From UBA964 sp037444685 (lineage in GTDB: Bacteria; Pseudomonadota; Gammaproteobacteria; Steroidobacterales; Steroidobacteraceae): 64,000 bases of DNA. The stretch is taken from positions 1 to 64,000 of the forward strand of contig JBBILX010000006.1 of NCBI GenBank assembly GCA_037444685.1. The letters are read 5' to 3'. This document shows positions 25,607 to 36,394 of the stretch, in pieces (position 1 is the stretch's first letter; the number at the start of each line of letters is the position of its first letter). The notes under the pieces are model-generated. The model did not search any database. It had not been told where the DNA came from and saw only the letters and a list, made by a program, of their open reading frames with translations. The translations under genes were made by a program, and so were the position numbers.

Positions 25607-26985
25607 CCGACGTCGCGGCGCTCGGCCTGGTCGACGTCGCCGAGCGCATTCGCGACGGCTCGCTGACGAGCGTCGCGGTGACCGAGGCGGTGCTCGCGAG
25701 GGCGGAGCGCGAGCAGGCACGGTTGAACTGTTTCCTCGCGATCGATCGCGATGGTGCGCTGCGCGCCGCCGAACAGGCCGACCGGCTGCGCGCGGCCGGT
25801 CAGGCGCTTGGACCGCTGCACGGCGTCCCGCTCGCCCACAAGGACATGTTCGATGTTGCCGGTCGGCTGGTTCGCTACGGATCGCGCGTCCGCGGCGCAC
25901 ATCGCGCCACGGCCACCGCCACCGTGATCGAACGGCTCGAGTCGGCCGGCGCGCTGCGGGTCGGCACGCTCAACATGGCTGAGTTTGCGCTCGGTCCCAC
26001 GGGCCACAACGCCATCTGGGGCGACTGCCGCAACGCCCTCGACCCCGACTACATGGCCGGCGGTTCGTCGAGCGGATCGGGTGCCGCCGTAGCCGCCTGC
26101 GCTGCGTATGGCGCGCTCGGCTCGGACACGGGCGGCTCGGTCCGCATTCCGGCCGCAGCCAACGGCGTCGTCGGCATCAAACCCACCTACGGGCGGATCC
26201 CGCGCCATGGCAGCATGCGCCTCGCGCCCTCGATCGACGTGATCGGCGTGCTGGCGCGCAGCGTGCGAGATGCTGCGCGCCTGCTGCGGATCGTCGCCGG
26301 TCACGACGTTCGCGACGCCCAGTCCTCGAGGTTGCCCGTGCCCGACTACGAGTCCTTGCTCGACCACGGCGTGTACGGACTGCGGATCGGTGTGCCGCGC
26401 AATTACTTCTTCGACGTGGCGACCGAGGACGTGCGCGTGGCCATGCAGCGCAGCCTCGACGGGCTGCGCGCTCAGGGTGCGCAGATCGTCGAGCTCGACG
26501 TTCCCCACGCGCAGCCACTCGCGGAACTCAGCCGCGCGATCGTCTATTCGGAGGCATCGGGTCTGCATGCGCGCTGGCTGCGCGAAAGAGGCGACGCATA
26601 CTCGCCGCAGGTGCGCGTGCGCGCCTCGACCGGCTTCGCGATCCCGGCGGCCCTCTATTACGAGGCGCTGCTGCTACGCGTCCCGATGTTGCGCCGCTTC
26701 GTCAGCGAGGTCTTTTCGCGCTGCGACGTGCTGCACACGCCGACGTTGCCGATCCCGACTCCGACGCTCGCCGAGGTCGATGTCGGTGCCGGCGAGACGC
26801 TCTGGCGGACACTGAGCCGCCTCGTGCATTGTACGGCGCCGTTCAATTTCCTCGGTCTGCCGGCGCTCGCCGTGCCTGCGGCGCCGGCGGCGAACGGCAT
26901 GCCGACCAGCGTGCAACTGGTCGGCCGCCCTTTCTCCGAGCCGCTGCTGTTGCGTGTCGCGGCAGCCCACGAACGAGTTCCCTGA
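25603..26985 (+). CDS. Amidase-signature hydrolase, AtzE-like
   Basis: This 460-residue amidase-signature enzyme has the Ser-cisSer-Lys triad in view: K80 in PLAHKDMFDV, the GGSSSGSG loop at 153-160 with the cis-Ser, and S179 in DTGGSVRIPAA. AtzE-type members hydrolyse small ureido or amide substrates with a small partner subunit, and the upstream overlapping AtzG-like gene supports that class. Substrate specificity is unproven, and GatA is less likely because no gatB or gatC is nearby. The frame is intact. Confidence 0.82.
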   Translation: MTDVAALGLVDVAERIRDGSLTSVAVTEAVLARAEREQARLNCFLAIDRDGALRAAEQADRLRAAGQALGPLHGVPLAHKDMFDVAGRLVRYGSRVRGAHRATATATVIERLESAGALRVGTLNMAEFALGPTGHNAIWGDCRNALDPDYMAGGSSSGSGAAVAACAAYGALGSDTGGSVRIPAAANGVVGIKPTYGRIPRHGSMRLAPSIDVIGVLARSVRDAARLLRIVAGHDVRDAQSSRLPVPDYESLLDHGVYGLRIGVPRNYFFDVATEDVRVAMQRSLDGLRAQGAQIVELDVPHAQPLAELSRAIVYSEASGLHARWLRERGDAYSPQVRVRASTGFAIPAALYYEALLLRVPMLRRFVSEVFSRCDVLHTPTLPIPTPTLAEVDVGAGETLWRTLSRLVHCTAPFNFLGLPALAVPAAPAANGMPTSVQLVGRPFSEPLLLRVAAAHERVP

Positions 26986-26986
26986 G

Positions 26987-27646
26987 GTGACCGTGCGCAG
27001 ACTGTTGTTCGTCGACTACGAGAACGTTCCGAAGGTCGATCTGTCGGTCCTGCCGGCTGACGTGGTCGTGCCATTCTTCTTTGGCGCCTCGCAGCGCACC
27101 GTGCCGACGGCCTTCCTCAAGGAGGCACTGAAGCTAGGCGAGCGCTTCGTGCCCATCGATATTGAAGGGCAGGGCAAGAATGCGCTCGATTTCCACATCG
27201 CCTATTACCTCGGCGAATACCTCATCTCGGCCCCCGATGCCGACTGCGTGATCCTCTCTCGCGACAAGGGCTTCGATCCGCTGGTGCGCCATCTGTGCGG
27301 GCGTGGCTTCAAGGTGCGCCGCGTCGGCGCGCTTGCCGACGCCTTTGGTGCGACCGCCGCGCCGGCGCGGACGCGCGCGAAGCGCGCCGCGTCACGGTCG
27401 CGCGCCGAGGTGCAGAAGGAGTCCGCGCAGGCGGAGCGGCATCCGCACTTCGAGCAGGCCGTGGAAAAATTGCGGCGCATGCCAGCCCGCAACCTCCCGC
27501 AGCGCCGCAAGGCACTCGCAGCCACGCTGCACTCGGCCTTCGCCCGTAAACTCGATGCCACCGAGATCGAGCGGCTGATCGATTCGCTGATCCTCGCGGG
27601 CCGGGTGCGTGTCTCGGGAACGGCGCTGAGCTATGCGCTCGACTGA
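26987..27646 (+). CDS. NYN/PIN-like domain protein
   Basis: This protein of about 219 residues has an N-terminal NYN-type nuclease-like fold: LLFVDYENVPKVDL with the first Asp, FFGASQRTVP, IDIEGQGKNALDFHIAYYLGEYL and DADCVILSRDKGFDPLVRHL. The acidic residues fit a metal-dependent RNase site. The C-terminal 100 residues are basic then helical (Arg/Ala-rich linker, then LPQRRKALAATLHSAF), perhaps nucleic-acid binding. The start is GTG 26987 or 26993, immediately after the amidase stop. Confidence 0.7.
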   Translation: MTVRRLLFVDYENVPKVDLSVLPADVVVPFFFGASQRTVPTAFLKEALKLGERFVPIDIEGQGKNALDFHIAYYLGEYLISAPDADCVILSRDKGFDPLVRHLCGRGFKVRRVGALADAFGATAAPARTRAKRAASRSRAEVQKESAQAERHPHFEQAVEKLRRMPARNLPQRRKALAATLHSAFARKLDATEIERLIDSLILAGRVRVSGTALSYALD

Positions 27647-27663
27647 CGGCGAGGAAGTCCAGG

Positions 27664-28263
27664 ATGCCGCGACTCGATCCACTGCCGCCTGATGCCCTGC
27701 CCGAGGACCTCCGCGCCGTGATCGAGCAGGCGCGATCCTACATGGGGTTCGTCGCCAACGATGCGCTGACCATGGCGCACAAGCCGGCGATGCTGCGCGC
27801 CGCGTTGCCGTTCATGCGCGCGATCTACGGCGACGGCGAGGTCTCCTTCGAACTCAAGCGCCTCGTCGCCATGATGTCGAGCTGGTCCGCCGGCTGCCAG
27901 TACTGCGTCGCCCACACCGCGCATGGCGCGGCCAGGCTCGGCGTTGCCGAAGAGAAGATTGCGGCCTTGTCGGAGTTCGAGAAGAGCCCGCTATTCGACG
28001 AGGCCGAGCGCGCTGCGCTGCGGGTCGCACGCGATGGCGGGCAGGTACCTTGCGCGGTCACCGACGCGCACTTTGCGGAGCTGCGTCGCCACTTCAGCGA
28101 CTCGCAGATCGTGGAGATCGTCGCGGTGATCGCGCTGTTCGGCTTCCTCAACCGCTGGAACGCGATCTTCGCCACCGATCTGGAAGCATCGCCGCTGCAG
28201 TTCGCGCGCCGTGCCCTCGCCACTTCCGGATGGTCCCCCGGTGCTCACGACCGGGACGAGTGA
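27664..28263 (+). CDS. Carboxymuconolactone decarboxylase/AhpD-like protein
   Basis: This 199-residue all-helical AhpD-fold protein has the redox motif C78-x2-C81-x2-H84 (CQYCVAH) and the FELKRLVAMMSSWSAG approach helix. Such proteins act as alkylhydroperoxidase partners or peroxidase-like enzymes. A GAGGAAG ribosome site precedes the ATG. The C-terminal half (FSDSQIVEIVAVIALFGFLNRWN) is typical of the longer AhpD-like proteins. It may be co-transcribed with the NYN gene 17 bp upstream. Confidence 0.78.
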   Translation: MPRLDPLPPDALPEDLRAVIEQARSYMGFVANDALTMAHKPAMLRAALPFMRAIYGDGEVSFELKRLVAMMSSWSAGCQYCVAHTAHGAARLGVAEEKIAALSEFEKSPLFDEAERAALRVARDGGQVPCAVTDAHFAELRRHFSDSQIVEIVAVIALFGFLNRWNAIFATDLEASPLQFARRALATSGWSPGAHDRDE

Positions 28264-28320
28264 CAGGCTGGAGGTGCCGCTGGCGTCCTGCGCCGGTCTG
28301 CGGCAAATTTCCGATCCGCC

Positions 28321-28923
28321 GTGAACTTCCGCGACGTCTTCGCCACCCGGATCTATTCGGCTCGGCTGCAACGTGCCGGTCTGGCTGCCTTCAACAGACG
28401 GCTGCTGCGCGAATGCGAGCAGCTGCGTCATGACGACCTCGCCGGACGGCGCTGGTCGCGCCGCGGCTATCCCGGCGGTTACAGGTCGTACGGTTCGCTG
28501 TGCCGGTTGCACGAGATCTCGCCGGGCTTTGCCGACCTCGAGCGGCGCCTGCGGCGTCACGTGCGCGCCTATGTACGGGCGCTCGGGCTCGACATGAGCG
28601 GCCGCTCACTGACGATGACGGACTGCTGGGTCAACATCATGGGCCGCGGTGCGACACATGGTTTGCACCTGCATCCGCTGTCGACGATCAGCGGCGCATA
28701 TTATGTGCGCATGCCGCGCGGCGCCCCGGCCATCAAGTTCGAGGATCCGCGCCTCGATCGTTTCATGGCCTCGCCACCCCGGCCGCCTGGCAGCACTTGG
28801 CTGCAATGGCCGGCTCGCAGCGGCGACGTCGTGCTGTTCGAGAGCTGGTTGCGGCACGAGGTTCCGTCCAACCTCGGTGCCGACGAGCGTGTCAGCGTGA
28901 GTTTCAATTACAACTGGTTCTGA
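28321..28923 (+). CDS. Putative 2-oxoglutarate/Fe(II) oxygenase (TIGR02466-like)
   Basis: This 200-residue protein starts at GTG 28321. Candidate iron ligands are HLHP at 116-119 and H179 in FESWLRHEVPSN, and R190 in DERVSVSFN suits 2-oxoglutarate binding. The segments SGAYYVRMP and IKFEDPR fit the TIGR02466 family. The substrate is unknown. The gene is followed 7 bp later by the small membrane protein and may share its transcript. Confidence 0.7.
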   Translation: MNFRDVFATRIYSARLQRAGLAAFNRRLLRECEQLRHDDLAGRRWSRRGYPGGYRSYGSLCRLHEISPGFADLERRLRRHVRAYVRALGLDMSGRSLTMTDCWVNIMGRGATHGLHLHPLSTISGAYYVRMPRGAPAIKFEDPRLDRFMASPPRPPGSTWLQWPARSGDVVLFESWLRHEVPSNLGADERVSVSFNYNWF

Positions 28924-28930
28924 GGGCTGC

Positions 28931-29212
28931 ATGCAGCGCAAGAACAAGGGCGAGCTGGGATTGCCGATCGAGGCGATGCTCGCGGTCAGTGACGGCAACC
29001 TGCTCGAGGCTATCCGGCTGCTGCGTGAGCGCGAGGGGCTCGATCTCGCGCGCGCCAAGGCGCGCATCGAGGCCTACGTCGCCGCGAACCCAGCCCTCAA
29101 GGAGGCGATCGCCGAGAGGCAACGCGAACGCCTGAAGGAAGTGGCGAATCGCGCGGCGCTGATCTTTCTCGTCGCGGCCGCGGTCTCCGTATGGTGGCTC
29201 ACGCACGGCTGA
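28931..29212 (+). CDS. Small membrane protein with an L7/L12-like helical motif
   Basis: This 93-residue protein has a helical region (MLAVSDGNLLEAIRLLREREGLDLARAKARIEAY) resembling the C-terminal fold of ribosomal protein L7/L12, which recurs in small proteobacterial membrane proteins. It then has a basic stretch and one transmembrane helix (AALIFLVAAAVSVWWL). The function is unknown. It converges on the MFS pseudogene with only 6 bp between the stops. Confidence 0.6.
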   Translation: MQRKNKGELGLPIEAMLAVSDGNLLEAIRLLREREGLDLARAKARIEAYVAANPALKEAIAERQRERLKEVANRAALIFLVAAAVSVWWLTHG

Positions 29213-29218
29213 GGCGTA

Positions 29219-30484
29219 TCAGGTCCGCGCGTCACCGAAGCTTCGGGAGCGCTGCACCGACGCGAGGTAGGCCGTACGGCCCCAGAACAGCAGTCCGATG
29301 CCCGCGAGGCCGCCGACGGCGTTGACGAGCGCGAGGCTGGGCGCGATGCCTCGCTCGTCCGTGAACACGTAGTCGTTGAGCAGGCCGACGGCCACTGAGC
29401 CAACCGCCACGCCGGCGAACCCAAACAGGATCGTGTAGATTGCCACGACCTGCCCGCGCAGCTGGTTCGGCGTGATCTGGTTCAGCGCGGTCAGCGCCGC
29501 CGTGATCGCCCAGGACGCGCACTACAGGCCCATCACGAGCAGCGGGCCGTCATCGCGACCGCGCCGGGCCAGCGCCGACAACGCCCATCCGGCCGTGATC
29601 GCACTGAGCAGGCCGAACGGCACGCCGACCAGCGCGAGCGCGGTGCCGACCCGCGCCGGAGTCCATTCGTGCACGCGGAAGAACAGCGTCAGGAACCAGG
29701 CGAGCTGCGAATCGACGATCATGACGTTCATGATCGCCCCCAGCATGATGGCGAGGAGCGCGCGCCGGTTGGTCTGCATCTCGCGCCAGAGCGGCTGCAG
29801 CGAGATCCGGGCCGTGGTCGGCACACTGCCGCGTCGCGCCGGCTCGCGCATCGCGAGCGCCATCACGAGCGCGAGCAGCAGCCCGGGCGCGCCGACGACG
29901 AAGAACACGATCTGCCACTTCGCAAATCCGCCGAGGACTGCCGGCGCCATCTCCTGCAGCGTTCCGGCCACCGTGATCGCGACGCTGCCGAGCAGGTACG
30001 CGATGCCTATGCCGATCGAGCCACCCATGTTGAAGATGCCCTAGGCCCGCGGGCGCAGCAGCGGCGGGAAGTAATCGGCGATGATCGAGGACGAGCCCGG
30101 ATTGGTCACCGACGAACCGGCGCCGATGCACATGCGGGCGAAGAACAGCGAGACGAAGCCGCCGGCGAGACCGCAGGCGAACGTCGCGCCGCTGGTCAGC
30201 AGCAGCCCGAGCCAGAGCACCGGAACGCGTCGCCAGCGGTCGATCAGCATGCCCACGGGCAGCGCCGCAACGGCGAACAGCAGGCAGAAGGCCAGTCCCT
30301 GGATCAGGCCCAGTTCGGTGTCGCTGAGCTCGAGATCCGCCTTGATCGACTGAGTCAGCAGGCCGATGACATTGCGGTCGACGACGCCGAACGCATAGGC
30401 GAGCACCAGCAGCGCGACGACGAACCACGCGTAGCGCGAATCCGGCCAGTCAGTCGTTGCCGCTGCGCCGGCGCTCGCCGCCAT
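29219..30484 (-). pseudogene. Major facilitator transporter with two in-frame amber codons
   Basis: A single frame of 422 codons encodes a 12-helix MFS transporter. It opens with YAWFVVALLVLAYAFGVVDRNVIGLL and includes GMLIDRWRRVP and NPGSSSIIADYFPP. Its only lesions are TAG at 30041-30043 (RPRA-stop-GIFNMG) and TAG at 29522-29524 (VMGL-stop-CASWAI), with no frameshift. The sequence resembles the spinster-like MFS group often placed beside TonB receptors and catabolic enzymes. The start ATG 30484 overlaps the stop of the 99-residue gene. It is probably inactive unless the ambers are read through or are sequencing errors. Confidence 0.75.
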
Positions 30485-30783
30485 CAGCGCGCCGGATGCA
30501 TGCGGAAGACCCGCTTCAGATAGGCCTCGCGCCAGGCATTGCGCTCGGCTTCGACTTCTGCCGAAGGCCGGAAGGCCTCGATGTCGGCGCGCGTCACGCT
30601 GCCCTTGCCGTCGAGCAGCCGCTCGACGGTATCGAGCCGCTCCCGGAGCACGGCCACCTCGGTCGTCAGCTCGATGAGGAAGGTCATCATCTGATCGATC
30701 GCGGGGTCGTCGAAGAAGTGTGGCCGCTTGCCGCGCGTCTCGCGCGGCAGCCGGACGGCCTCGGGCGGGATCTGTTCGGGCAC
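30484..30783 (-). CDS. Small helical protein of the transporter unit
   Basis: This 99-residue protein starts at GTG 30783 behind a GAGGAG ribosome site 6 bases away. It contains HFFDDPAIDQMMTFLIELTTEVAVLRERLDTVERLL, an amphipathic or coiled segment, and a basic tail (YLKRVFRMHP). I do not recognise the family. It is the promoter-proximal gene of a pair with the MFS pseudogene (ATGA overlap) and is intact. A role linked to uptake or regulation is only inferred from position. Confidence 0.6.
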   Translation of the reverse strand: MPEQIPPEAVRLPRETRGKRPHFFDDPAIDQMMTFLIELTTEVAVLRERLDTVERLLDGKGSVTRADIEAFRPSAEVEAERNAWREAYLKRVFRMHPAR

Positions 30784-30810
30784 GCGTCGCTCCTCGTTGT
30801 CGGCACAAAA

Positions 30811-30835
30811 ATTATACAGATAGCATGTCCGGACA
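30811..30835. promoter_or_regulatory. Divergent promoter with candidate operator palindrome
   Basis: On the minus strand, TATAAT (plus 30811-30816) is a perfect -10 box for the 99-residue/MFS unit. The perfect palindrome TGTCCGGACA occupies 30826-30835, immediately before the ATG of the VOC gene on the plus strand and within the minus-strand promoter. Only 52 bp separate the two starts, so a repressor bound here could control both units. The -35 box is not clear. The binding protein is not in the window. Confidence 0.5.
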
Positions 30836-31817
30836 ATGTTGATCGTCTGCAGACACCGCCTGACAGCCTGGCTGGCGGGCGCCGCGCTTCTCTCGGTGGC
30901 CCTCGCCATGCCGCGCGTGGGCGCCGAGCCCGTGTTGCAGCGCTTCCGTGCCGCGACGATCACGGCAGCGGACATGGCATCCGTCGAGCGCGATTATGCG
31001 CGCCATCTCGGGTACGTGGTGCGCGAACGCGGCCGCGTGCCCGCTGCGCTCGCGCGCAGCTGGACCACACCACGCGCTGCCGGCCGGTCCTACGTGCTGA
31101 TGAGTCCGCCGAGCGCGCCAGACGTCTTCGTCCGAGTCGTGCAGGGACCGACGGTCGCGCGTTACCGGCCGCTGACCACCCGGGGCTGGAATGCGATCGA
31201 GATCGTCGTCGACGACGCCGACGCCAGCCACCAGCGCTTGCGCGGTAGCCCGTTCCGGGTGATCGGCGAGCCAGCGAACCTCAGCGGCTACCCGAGTATC
31301 CGCGCTTTCCAGGTCGCAGGACGTGCCGGCGAGGTTATCTAGCTGACCAGCGAGACGGGCGATCGGGCGCGCGGCGTTGCCGCTGCCCAACGGACCCGTC
31401 GGACGCATCTTCATCATGGTGGTCGCAGGTCCGGAGCCGCAGCAGCTCGTCGACTGGTATGCCGAGACCTTCGCGCTCGAGCGCGGCACGCTGCGTGACC
31501 GCCCGGTCGGCGTCCTGCAGCGGGCGCAGGGTCTGCCGCCCGACCGGCTGCTGCCGCTGACGACGACGCGTCTCGCCCAGCATGGCAACCTGATCGAGAT
31601 CGACGGCTACTCGGAGAACGCTGGGGAGCGGCCGCGCAAGCCCGGGCATCTGCCGCCCGGGGTCGCAATCACGACCATGAGCGTGCGGAGCCTCGAGGCG
31701 GTGCGCGCGCGTTTCCTGACCGAGCCTGTCGTGCTCGAGGGTGCCCTCTACAGCGGACGGCGCAGCGCAACGCTGCGCGGCCCTGCCCGTGAGTTGATCG
31801 AAGTCGTCGAGGAGTAA
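30836..31817 (+). pseudogene. Exported two-domain VOC protein, broken
   Basis: The gene begins with a signal peptide (LTAWLAGAALLSVALAMPRVGAE) and a first VOC repeat (DMASVERDYARHLGYVV). A TAG at 31340-31342 interrupts GEVI-stop-LTSETGD, and a frameshift lies between about 31345 and 31380. The second repeat then runs in the new frame (PVGRIFIMVVAGPE, LVDWYAETFALERG) to TAA 31817. A GAGGAG just before this stop serves the next gene. The predicted role is a periplasmic lyase, dioxygenase or isomerase of the neighbouring catabolic cluster. Confidence 0.7.
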
Positions 31818-31822
31818 GCGAG

Positions 31823-33394
31823 GTGGCAGCGCGAAACGGCCTGGCGCGGCGGGGCTTTCAGCGAGGCGGTGCGTTCGCAGCGGTCTCTCTGCTGGTCCCG
31901 CGCGCTCCGCGCGCTGCGCAGACGGCCGAGGAGGACCTCCACTACGATTTCATCGTCGTCGGTGCCGGCACAGCGGGCATTCCGGCCGCGATCTTCGCCG
32001 CATGACGCGGCGCGCGCGTGTTGCTGGTCGACGCCGCGAGCGTGGTCGGTGGCACGCTACACCTCGCCAACGGCCAGATCAGCGGTGCCGGCACCCGTCT
32101 GCATCGCGAGCTCGGTATCGACGACACGCCCGATCGGCACTTCGACGACGTCATGCGCGTCACCGAAGGCACGGCCAACCCGGACATCGTCCGTCTCACG
32201 GTCGACCATGCCGCGACGACGCTCGACTGGCTCGAACGGGGCGGCCTCGTGCCGCTACCCGGACACCCGGTAACCGGCGAAGCGCCGGGACGACCGATGT
32301 ACACGCGGCGGCGCTATCTCTGGGCGGAGCGCGAGGGCCGCGCGATCCTCGACGTCGTGGGTCGCGAGCTCGCGCCCGAAATCGCCCGCGGCCTCGTGCG
32401 GACCCAGCTCGATACGCGGGTCACCGAACTGCTGACCGACGACTCGGGCGCGGTCGTCGGCGTGCGCGCCGAACTCGGCGGCGGCCGGGGTGTCGCGTTC
32501 CGAGGCCGGCACGTCCTGCTCACGACCGGCGGTTATGCATCGAACATGTCGATGTTCCGTCGCCTCTCCGGTCATCCGAACTATGCCGGCGGCTCGTATC
32601 CGTACTCGCAGGGTTATGGACTCGATCTCGCGGTGTCGGTCGGAGGTTTCCTGCGTGGCCGCGAGCTCTACCGGACCGGCTTCGGCTCGATCCTCGAGAA
32701 CGAGAACCACCCGGCACGGATCACGGGCCGCTTGGTCACGACCCCGCAGACGCGCCCGCCCTGGGAGATTTACGTCAACTTGCGCGGCGAGCGCTTCGTC
32801 GCCGAGGATGAGCCGCGGACGCTCGGGCGCGAGCGGACATTGCTGCGTCAGCCGGAGGTCCGCTACTGGATCGTGTTCGACCAGGAGATCCTCGAGCGTG
32901 CGCCGCCTGGTGTCCAGGGCTGGACGCGCGAGCAGATGCTGGCCGCGTTCGAATCGCCCCCGATGTTCGCACGCGCCGAGTCGCTGGCCGCGCTCGCCGC
33001 ACGCGCCGGCATCTCGCCGGCCGGGCTCGAGCGCAGCGTCCGCGACTACAACGCGGCGCTGCTTGCCGGCACCGCCGATCCATTCGGTCGCGTCCATCGC
33101 CCATGCCCGATCGGGCGCGCACCGTTCTATGCGATCCGCCACCAGGGTCACTCCGCGACATCGGCGGCCGGGGTCGCCGTTGATCGCGACCTGCGCGTGC
33201 TGCGCGGCGACGGCGGTATCGTTCCCAATCTGTACGCTGCCGGCGAGATCCTCGGCAGCGGTGCGACCATCGGCAACGCCTTCGCGGCCGGCATGATGCT
33301 GACGCCGGCCCTGACCTTCGGGCGCCTGCTCGGCGAGCGGCTGCCCCTCTCGCGGGCCGCGGCGGCGAGCCGCGCTTCGACCGGATCACGATAG
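31823..33394 (+). pseudogene. Tat-exported FAD-dependent oxidoreductase with an in-frame opal codon
   Basis: Starting at GTG 31823, the first residues hold a twin-arginine signal (ARRGFQRGGAFAAVSLLVP). The FAD Rossmann motif VVGAGTAGIPAA follows, then TGA at 32003-32005 (FAA-stop-RGARVLLVD), after which the same frame continues intact to 33394. The rest resembles the fumarate reductase/3-ketosteroid dehydrogenase flavoprotein group (NLYAAGEILGSG, NAFAAGMMLTPALTFGR). It is 524 codons long including stops. The single lesion sits early and would abolish the enzyme. Its place between the VOC and TonB genes implies oxidation of an imported compound in the periplasm. Confidence 0.72.
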
Positions 33395-33407
33395 GAGGGA
33401 GAACGAC

Positions 33408-35387
<1,980 letters not shown>

Positions 35388-35396
35388 GCCTGGCAG

Positions 35397-36326
35397 TCAG
35401 CGGGACGAGGACGCGCCGCGCGGCGTCGCGAAGGTCTGCACCCAGTAGAGGTCGCCTTCACCGCCGCCGTCGGCGAGTCCGAAGCCCATCTCGGTGAAGC
35501 GACGGTCCATGATATTGGCGCAGTGTCCAGGGCTCGCGAGCCAGCCGCGCAGCGCTTCCTCGGCAGTCATCTCGCCCTTGGCAATGTTCTCGCCCGTCAG
35601 CGACGACGCGTAGCCGATCCGTGCGAGTCGCTCGGAGGGGGTGACGCCCTCGGGCGTATCGTGATCGAAGTAGTTGCGGCGCGCCATGTCGCGAGCGTGC
35701 TCCATCGCAACGGCCTCGAGCGCGCGCGAGTATTGCAGCGGCGGCGCCGCCGCGTACGCTGTCGCGCCGCAGCGCCGAGCTTGCGCCCGGGCCGCATTGA
35801 CGAGCGCCAGCATCACAGTCGCGCGCGCGGACCCGGGAACCACGCTCGGCCGTCGACGATCCGCCGGTCGCGTGCCGGCATCCGTATCAGCCTTGGGCGG
35901 GGCCGCCGCGCCTTGCGCACGGCGCTCGGCGATCACGAGCCAGAGCGTCTCGCCGCGACGCACGCTCGCGGCGACATTCATGCCGGGCTCCGTGAGCCGA
36001 CCGCAGAAGCGCTCTCGCAGCAGCATTCGGATCTGTCGCGCGTCGAGTCGCACGGCATCGAGCCGGATTGCCGCGGCCTGCGCGGCGCGATAGCCGCGCC
36101 ACTCGAGCGCCTGTTGCAGTGAGCGGCCCCCGGCGTGGGCGGCCGCGACGGCGTCGAGGGCCGGATCGGGCTCGAGCGCGCCTGCGGCGGGTCGTGGACA
36201 GAGCCCAAGCCGCAACTCGTTGACGAGGTCAAGCATGTCCTCTTGCGCCATCGCGACGGCGGGCCGCGTCAGCAGCAGCGCCGACACGAGGGCGAGTGCG
36301 ACCGTGCCCGGATGCGCGGTGGTCAT
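35397..36326 (-). CDS. Exported CAP/SCP-superfamily protein
   Basis: This 309-residue protein has a signal peptide (VALALVSALLLTRPAVA). A diverged N-terminal CAP-like half (MLDLVNELRLGLCPRP) and a Pro/Asp-rich linker follow. The canonical CAP domain comes last: VMLALVNAARAQARRCG, AVAMEHARDMARRNYFDHDTPEGVTPSERLARIGY, GENIAKG and WLASPGHCANIMDRRF. The His and Glu residues of the CAP cavity are present. Bacterial CAP proteins are secreted and of unclear function. ATG 36326 begins the signal peptide. Confidence 0.78.
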   Translation of the reverse strand: MTTAHPGTVALALVSALLLTRPAVAMAQEDMLDLVNELRLGLCPRPAAGALEPDPALDAVAAAHAGGRSLQQALEWRGYRAAQAAAIRLDAVRLDARQIRMLLRERFCGRLTEPGMNVAASVRRGETLWLVIAERRAQGAAAPPKADTDAGTRPADRRRPSVVPGSARATVMLALVNAARAQARRCGATAYAAAPPLQYSRALEAVAMEHARDMARRNYFDHDTPEGVTPSERLARIGYASSLTGENIAKGEMTAEEALRGWLASPGHCANIMDRRFTEMGFGLADGGGEGDLYWVQTFATPRGASSSR

Positions 36327-36394
36327 GGTGCGACTATCGGGCCCGTCGGATGAACCGGGTCTGAATGGCGGCCAACGGGCTCGCACAATCCCGA

